Origin: Saprospiraceae bacterium
GTDB taxonomy: Bacteria; Bacteroidota; Bacteroidia; Chitinophagales; Saprospiraceae
NCBI GenBank assembly: GCA_016711125.1
Contig: JADJTQ010000012.1
Location: 62,001 to 126,000 of the forward strand
Length of the DNA stretch: 64,000 bases
Reading direction: 5' to 3'
The translations under genes were made by a program, and so were the position numbers. Numbering within the stretch: the first letter of the stretch is position 1; the number at the start of each line of letters is the position of its first letter. The notes beneath the pieces were generated by a model. The model was given only the letters and a program-made list of their open reading frames with translations. It made no database searches and was not told the DNA's origin. Positions 58,893 to 64,000 of the stretch are shown one piece after another.

Positions 58893-60305
58893 ATGACTAA
58901 AGTTGGATTATTTGGAATCGGTCTCGATACCTATTGGGAGCAGTTTGATGGATTGTTGAATCGGTTAAAAGCCTACCAAAAACAAATTGCCGATAAAATG
59001 CAGGAATTTGGAGCCGAAGTTATTGACGCTGGTTTGGTCGATTCTCCCGAAAAAGCTATTGAGGCAGGAGTTTACTTGAAGAAGAATGACGTGGACATTG
59101 TATTCTTATACGTTTCAACCTATGCCTTATCATCCACCGTTTTACCGGTAGCTCAAAAGTTGCAATGCCCTATTATTATTTTAAATATACAGCCTGTTGC
59201 GGCTATCGATTATGAAAAATTCAATAATATGGGCGATCGGGGCGTAATGACAGGCGAATGGTTGGCTCACTGTCAGGCTTGTTCAGTCCCGGAAATTGCA
59301 AATGTTTTCAATCGAGTTGGAATCAACTATGAGTTTGTGACTGGCTATTTAGGCGAGCAAGCGGTGTGGGACGATATACAAGGCTGGATTGAGGCTGCTC
59401 AGGTAGTGACGGTTATGAGCAGCAATCGACTTGGTGTTTTGGGACATTACTACGGTGGTATGTTAGATGTTTATACCGACCTCACCAAGCAGTCCGCTGC
59501 ATTTGGTACGCACATCGAGCTGATTGAAATGTGCGAATTGAAAAAGTACTGCGATGAAGCTACAGATGCCGAGGTCGAAGAAAAAATCAAAGAATTTCAC
59601 CGCACTTTTGAGGTGGTGGATGCCTGCGAGTATAAAGAGATAAGACGCGCTGCACGCACATCGGTTGCGCTCGACAAATTAGTAGAAGCACACAAGCTGG
59701 GTTCCTTAGCATATTACTATGAGGGCGAGTCGGGAAACGATTATGAAAACATCGTAACATCGATCATTGCTGGAAATACCTTGCTAACCGGTAGAAATGT
59801 TCCGGTTGCCGGTGAGGGCGAAATAAAAAATGCCCAGGCTATGAAAATTATGGACTCCTTTGGCGTTGGAGGTTCGTTCTCCGAATTCTATGCCATGGAC
59901 TATATGGATGACATTGTGATGCTTGGTCACGATGGTCCGGCACACGTTGCCATGGCTGAAGGAAACGTGCAATTGGTGCCGCTTCCGGTTTATCATGGTA
60001 AGCCCGGTAAAGGACTATCCATACAAATGACCGTAAAGCACGGTCCGATAACTATGCTTTCGGTAGTAGAAGGGAAAGACGATGTTTTCTTACTTGTTGC
60101 CGAAGGAGAATCGGTACCAGGTCCGACCTTACAGATTGGAAATACCAACAGTCGGTATCGTTTTTCAATAGGAGCTAAGCAGTTCATAAACAAATGGTCG
60201 AAACAAGGCCCGGCACACCATTGTGCAATTGGTGTTGGCCATATCGCTGATAAAATAGAGAAATTGGGTATGCTATTAAATATGAGGGTAGTTATTGTAT
60301 GCTAA
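58893..60305 (+). CDS. L-fucose/L-arabinose isomerase-family protein
   Basis: 470 residues of the FucI/AraA fold. N-terminal domain with VGLFGIGLDTYWEQFDG and IVFLYVSTYALSSTV; the C-terminal domain has GGSFSEFYAMDYMDDIVMLGHDGPAH, VYHGKPGKGLSIQ and HHCAIGVGHIADKIEKLG. Likely metal residues are Glu and His in the segment about 300-345. AraA and FucI isomerise L-arabinose or L-fucose/D-arabinose. In a rhamnose cluster it may act on another sugar of the same polysaccharide or on a minor component such as L-fucose. ATG start five bases after the rhaT stop. Confidence 0.85.
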   Translation: MTKVGLFGIGLDTYWEQFDGLLNRLKAYQKQIADKMQEFGAEVIDAGLVDSPEKAIEAGVYLKKNDVDIVFLYVSTYALSSTVLPVAQKLQCPIIILNIQPVAAIDYEKFNNMGDRGVMTGEWLAHCQACSVPEIANVFNRVGINYEFVTGYLGEQAVWDDIQGWIEAAQVVTVMSSNRLGVLGHYYGGMLDVYTDLTKQSAAFGTHIELIEMCELKKYCDEATDAEVEEKIKEFHRTFEVVDACEYKEIRRAARTSVALDKLVEAHKLGSLAYYYEGESGNDYENIVTSIIAGNTLLTGRNVPVAGEGEIKNAQAMKIMDSFGVGGSFSEFYAMDYMDDIVMLGHDGPAHVAMAEGNVQLVPLPVYHGKPGKGLSIQMTVKHGPITMLSVVEGKDDVFLLVAEGESVPGPTLQIGNTNSRYRFSIGAKQFINKWSKQGPAHHCAIGVGHIADKIEKLGMLLNMRVVIVC

Positions 60306-60545
60306 GTGAAAAGTCAATAAAGAACTAAAAACGAAATTTTTTTTATGGATACATTCGAATAAATTTGGCAAAGAGATCCAGGAACCGGCAATCACTGCCA
60401 ATGATTTTTTTGTCCGCGCTGCCACGAACAGACATCCGGCTTACCTTTAATAGAGCTGGGATGGCCAAATACATCATCGGTTAGGTCCGTATTTCATCAA
60501 TGAATTTGGAAAACGTACTGGAGATCGTCTTGGCTTCTTATGTGA

Positions 60546-60767
60546 ATGAAAGAGAAGAAAATTGGCTATGTTGATGTTGATTCGTTTAGTTATGACTACG
60601 ATGGAGTAAAGTCAGTTGAGATAGATTTTTGGCAACTTTTTAGATCTGTAAAATCATTTTTTATACCGATAAATAATAGACATTTTACCTGGAGAAAGCG
60701 ATCAGAATTCGCCAATGAAACATTGTTTCTTATATTATATAGAGATTTCAATAAAAAAGATTACTAA
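60546..60767 (+). CDS. small hypothetical protein coupled to the second lyase
   Basis: 73 residues, rich in aromatic and basic residues (YVDVDSFSYDYDG, FIPINNRHFTWRKRS). I do not recognise it. The only support is position: its TAA overlaps the next ATG (TAATG). It could be the remainder of a decayed gene, since 60306-60545 shows coding-like fragments without a start. Confidence 0.3.
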   Translation: MKEKKIGYVDVDSFSYDYDGVKSVEIDFWQLFRSVKSFFIPINNRHFTWRKRSEFANETLFLILYRDFNKKDY

Positions 60768-62710
60768 TGCCCATCAGTCGAAATATTTTAGCACTGCTAG
60801 TATCAATCATTGGAATAAATCTAATATTCCCCCAAGCGGTCGATGACCTGGATTTATTGATGTCCCGTTTACATCTCAGCCACCCAGGTTTGTCTGAGGT
60901 TAGTCGAGTTGCCTCAACCTCTGACATAGCAGCTACTTATTTGTTAAATTATTATAAGGAAAGGAAATCAGTAAAACATCCAGTTGATAGGTCTCAAAGG
61001 AAGAGCTTTGATAGGGAAGTGCTAAGTGCAAAAGACCAGGAAATAGCAAATGATGCCTTAAACCATATTTTTATTGGTCAACCAGCCTATCCACCTCATT
61101 TTTGTGGAGATGATATTGATTGGAATACCCGGCCAGTACCGGATATGGAATGGGTTTGGCAATTGAACCGGATGTCTTTCTGGGACGCAATGGGCAGGGT
61201 TTACAAAAATACCGGTGATGAGCGTTATGCTGAGGAATGGTGCAGACAACTGGTAGATTGGACTCAAAAAAATCCAAATGACGACGAGCACAAATATGCC
61301 TGGAGATCTATAGAAGCAGGAATACGAGGTCATCACTGGACCGGGCTATTTCAGCGTTTCATCGATTCTCCATCGTTTACGGCAGAGATATTAGTGGCTT
61401 TTCTTAATAGTTGTTTTGATCACGCTGAATACTTAATGACTCAATACCGGTCTGGTAGCAATTGGGGGTTAATGGAAGCCGAAGGAATGGCTTTTATTGC
61501 CATGACCTTTCCCGAATTCAAGAATGCAGAAAAATGGCGTAAGGAGGCCTTTCGACGATTGAACAGTGAGATTGGTATTCAGGTATATCCGGATGGGCAT
61601 CAACGGGAGCTAGCTATGGGTTATCACATTGGATGTATTGGTTGGTTTTATCGAACCTACGAACTTGCTAAATTGAATAATCTCGAAAGTGCATTCCCTG
61701 ATTCATACTTGGAGATGATCCAAAAAATGTGTGAGGTACCGATGAAAATTGGATTACCAGATGGTACCAATGCACAGTTTGGAGATGCCTGGTCAGGCAC
61801 TCCAGGACAATACAATGAGCGGTTTTTGTCCTGGTCCCAGATGTTTGACCGTGATGATTTTCTATATTTGGCTACCGACGGAACAGAAGGCAATATGCCC
61901 CTAAGCACCGCCTTTGCTCTAAAAGAAAGTGGCCTATATTCCATGCGTAGTGGTTGGGACGACGATGCCATCTGCCTGGTCTTAAAATGTGGACCGGATG
62001 GAGGAGGACACTGCCAACCCGACAATGGGACCTTTGAACTCTACGCAGGAGGAAGAAATCTGATGCCAGACGCCGGAAGTTATATTTATAGCGGAGATCC
62101 CGAAACCCGGGCATGGTTCAGGCAAACGAAAGTTCATCAGACCTTGACCTTAAATGGTGTAAATACTGAGTATGCTCCCAGATTACTTCAGTGGACTCCA
62201 GGTGACAGCTTGGATGTCCTGGTTGTCGAAAATATGAGTTATGAAAATCTCATCCATCGCAGAGCAGTCTTTTTTATTGACAAAAGGTATTTTGTGATCG
62301 TGGATGAAGCCCATGGTAATGCAGTTGGAGATATCGGTTTGCATTTTCAACTGGCACCTGGAGCTGCCGTTTACGACCATAAAAACTTATCGGTAAGCTC
62401 TAATTTTGAGGAGGGCTGGAATGTAATGATCAAAACTAAAAATCAGCATGGTCTGATACTGGAGCAAGAAGAGGGACAGGTTTCGTTTATTTACACTAAA
62501 AAGGAGCCCCGGCCAGCTTTTCGATACCGTATAAATAAGGATGCTGAAAAGAGTATTCGATTTGTTACAGTGGTAGTGCCTTTTAATGCTGAATCACCAA
62601 ATTTAGAAATTAACGTGGTGGGTGATCCTGAGCCGGGAGCTTTGCAACTGCAATTGGAAATTATTGAAGAAGGATCAAAGAAAAATATCGGTTATTATTT
62701 GGCAGATTAA
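60767..62710 (+). CDS. secreted heparinase II/III-family lyase-like protein 2
   Basis: 647 residues with a signal peptide (ILALLVSIIGINLIFPQ). N-terminal toroid (about 30-330) with YRSGSNWGLMEAEGMA, LAMGYHIGCIGWFYRTY, and a C-terminal heparinase II/III domain (about 380-560) with GPDGGGHCQPDNGTFELYAGGRNLMPDAG. The order and motifs look like heparin/alginate-type lyases of family PL12 or relatives. It differs from the other lyase in the cluster, so two bonds or two steps may be attacked. Periplasmic or surface. Substrate likely an acidic polysaccharide. Confidence 0.85.
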   Translation: MPISRNILALLVSIIGINLIFPQAVDDLDLLMSRLHLSHPGLSEVSRVASTSDIAATYLLNYYKERKSVKHPVDRSQRKSFDREVLSAKDQEIANDALNHIFIGQPAYPPHFCGDDIDWNTRPVPDMEWVWQLNRMSFWDAMGRVYKNTGDERYAEEWCRQLVDWTQKNPNDDEHKYAWRSIEAGIRGHHWTGLFQRFIDSPSFTAEILVAFLNSCFDHAEYLMTQYRSGSNWGLMEAEGMAFIAMTFPEFKNAEKWRKEAFRRLNSEIGIQVYPDGHQRELAMGYHIGCIGWFYRTYELAKLNNLESAFPDSYLEMIQKMCEVPMKIGLPDGTNAQFGDAWSGTPGQYNERFLSWSQMFDRDDFLYLATDGTEGNMPLSTAFALKESGLYSMRSGWDDDAICLVLKCGPDGGGHCQPDNGTFELYAGGRNLMPDAGSYIYSGDPETRAWFRQTKVHQTLTLNGVNTEYAPRLLQWTPGDSLDVLVVENMSYENLIHRRAVFFIDKRYFVIVDEAHGNAVGDIGLHFQLAPGAAVYDHKNLSVSSNFEEGWNVMIKTKNQHGLILEQEEGQVSFIYTKKEPRPAFRYRINKDAEKSIRFVTVVVPFNAESPNLEINVVGDPEPGALQLQLEIIEEGSKKNIGYYLAD

Positions 62711-62748
62711 CTAGGGTTTTCAAAGTCATTTTTAAAAAAAAATCTTCA

Positions 62749-63618
62749 ATGATGATGTATAAATCGAAATTGATATTAAGTTTAGGATTACTGATTGGCT
62801 TGATATATCATGGGTTTTCTCAGAAGGACATCGGAAAGCTTTCCTTAACTGTCATGAGCTTCAATGTCAGGTATGATACTCCCAAAGACAGTATTAATAC
62901 CTGGAAAAACCGCAAAGAAAAGGTTGCATTCGTCATCACATCAAACAATATTGATATTGCCGGGCTTCAGGAACCATGGATAAATCAGATTGACGATCTG
63001 GAAGGACTTCTACCAGCGTATGCCTGGATAGGCTGGAGTAGGGACAATGGCAAAAGCAGGGGCGAATTTGTACCTATTTTTTATAGAAGGGACAGATTTT
63101 CGATTCTGAAGAAGGGTATCTTTTGGCTGTCAGAAACTCCAGAGCAAGTAGGTAGCAAGGGCTGGGATGTAAAATACCCCCGCATCGTGGTTTGGGCCAG
63201 GTTTAAAGACAAGAAAACTAAGAGGGAATTCTTTTTCTTCAATACTCATCTAGGTGGTGAAAAAGCCAGATTTGAAAGTGCCAAATTACTGAGGGCCAAA
63301 ATTGATCAAATGAGTGAAGGCCTGCCAACAATCGTCACAGGTGATTTTAATGACACACCCGATTCAAATACTTACGCTGAGATGAATGCTACTAAATATC
63401 AGAGGGATTTAAACGATGCCTTATCAGTTGCCAGGAAGAAGAATGAGGAATTATTTACGAATTATTTATTTGATGGAAATGACCAGGATTTGAAGAGGAT
63501 CGATTACATTTTTGTTAGTTCTGAAGTTATTGTGCTGGATCACGAAATTATCAATAAGAGAATTGGAAAATATTATCCATCAGATCATCTGGCATTGAAA
63601 GCTGAGCTTGAATTTTAG
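62749..63618 (+). CDS. secreted endonuclease/exonuclease/phosphatase-family protein
   Basis: 289 residues with a signal peptide (ends YHGFSQ). EEP-fold motifs in order: SFNVRYD (Asn), GLQEPW (Glu), FFFNTHLGG (His), VTGDFNDTP (Asp/Asn) and YPSDHLALKA (Asp/His). This fold includes nucleases and phosphodiesterases; secreted members in glycan clusters have unproven roles. It follows the lyase by 38 bases, same strand, so it is probably part of the transcript. Confidence 0.85.
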   Translation: MMMYKSKLILSLGLLIGLIYHGFSQKDIGKLSLTVMSFNVRYDTPKDSINTWKNRKEKVAFVITSNNIDIAGLQEPWINQIDDLEGLLPAYAWIGWSRDNGKSRGEFVPIFYRRDRFSILKKGIFWLSETPEQVGSKGWDVKYPRIVVWARFKDKKTKREFFFFNTHLGGEKARFESAKLLRAKIDQMSEGLPTIVTGDFNDTPDSNTYAEMNATKYQRDLNDALSVARKKNEELFTNYLFDGNDQDLKRIDYIFVSSEVIVLDHEIINKRIGKYYPSDHLALKAELEF

Positions 63619-63654
63619 TATTCTGCAGATAGCTGTTTCAACAAAAATTAAAGA

Positions 63655-64000
63655 ATGGTAGGATTAAAAATGAGAGTGAAGAACTTGATAATGGTTTTTC
63701 TATTGTTTTTCGGTTATACAAGGAGCCTTGCTCAGAAAAAAACAAGCGGTGATAACCCGAAGCCAAATATTATCTTCATCCTGACCGATGATCAGCGCTG
63801 GGATGCATTGGGATATGCCGGTAATACGATCATTCAGACCCCTGAAATGGACAAACTAGCGAGTGAGGGTGTCTATTTTAAAAATGCGATTGTCACTACG
63901 CCGATCTGTGCAGCAAGCCGGGCTAGTATATTAACCGGGCTATATGAAAGAACCCATAAATATACCTTTCAGACCGGTGCGATCCGAAATGAATATATGC
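63655..64000 (+). CDS. sulfatase, 5' part only (runs off the window)
   Basis: 115 residues are present. Signal peptide (MVFLLFFGYTRSLAQ), then IIFILTDDQRWDALGYAG with the metal Asp pair, and the active site PICAASRASILTGLYERTH, where CAASR is a CxAxR formylglycine motif. The start is ATG 63655 or the in-frame ATG at 63670. Unlike the sulfatase on the other side of the cluster, its FGE recognition Arg is present. Desulfation partner of the lyases is inferred from the neighbourhood. Confidence 0.88.
   Translation, partial: MVGLKMRVKNLIMVFLLFFGYTRSLAQKKTSGDNPKPNIIFILTDDQRWDALGYAGNTIIQTPEMDKLASEGVYFKNAIVTTPICAASRASILTGLYERTHKYTFQTGAIRNEYM

Overview
The window comes from a member of the Bacteroidota, probably marine. 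The evidence is TAnnTTTG-type -7 promoter boxes (upstream of the tRNA, of the DUF5916 gene and of prmA), a TonB-dependent receptor paired with DUF4249-type lipoproteins, a DUF5916 outer-membrane protein, TlpA-type redoxin and DJ-1 lipoproteins, and the aldolase-dehydrogenase fusion form of RhaD. The genus cannot be fixed from sequence reading alone; a Saprospirales- or Cytophagales-like lineage is a guess. Many genes carry single-base indels, often in homopolymers, that break otherwise well-conserved reading frames. I annotate these as one gene each and say where the frame breaks.

Left part (1-12.4 kb): an SDR oxidoreductase, a tRNA-Gly(GCC) with its promoter and terminator, a broken aldo/keto reductase, a secreted beta-propeller protein, a badly frame-broken O-acetylhomoserine sulfhydrylase, and an operon of STN/plug TonB receptor, two DUF4249-like lipoproteins and an MG2-like secreted protein, with ATGA overlaps at two of the three junctions. 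12.4-15 kb holds two paralogous secreted fibre-like proteins (minus strand) with exact ten-residue glycine repeats followed by a tailspike-like GADYAE domain and a coiled coil.

Middle part (15-38.4 kb): mostly housekeeping and envelope genes: a secreted alpha/beta hydrolase, a heavy-metal-binding lipoprotein, DUF5916, folD, prmA-ridA, a DUF2541-like protein, an aldo/keto reductase, a sterol-desaturase-family protein with a rhodanese lipoprotein, dinB with a kinase-like phosphotransferase, an outer-membrane barrel, an ornithine-cyclodeaminase-family protein, arfB, a tandem array of about 90-105 bp hairpin repeats, a CE15 glucuronoyl esterase, a TlpA redoxin, a dicarboxylate/amino-acid symporter, an M28 peptidase and a VOC protein.

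Right part (38.4-64 kb): a carbohydrate cluster centred on L-rhamnose. It has a GH78 alpha-L-rhamnosidase, a GntR/PBP-type regulator, two sulfatases, an L-rhamnonate-dehydratase-like enolase-superfamily protein with a signal peptide, rhaI, rhaB, an FMN L-lactate dehydrogenase, an NCS1-like permease, the RhaD aldolase/dehydrogenase fusion, two heparinase II/III-like lyases, rhaT, an L-fucose/L-arabinose-isomerase-like protein and a secreted endonuclease/exonuclease/phosphatase-fold protein. Together these suggest desulfation and lyase/rhamnosidase cleavage of a sulfated, uronate-containing rhamnose polysaccharide (ulvan-like is the best guess), import of rhamnose and conversion to DHAP plus L-lactate and then pyruvate. 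No SusC/SusD pair lies in the window. rhaB carries two in-frame nonsense codons and a frameshift, so either this copy is dead or the sequence is wrong there.
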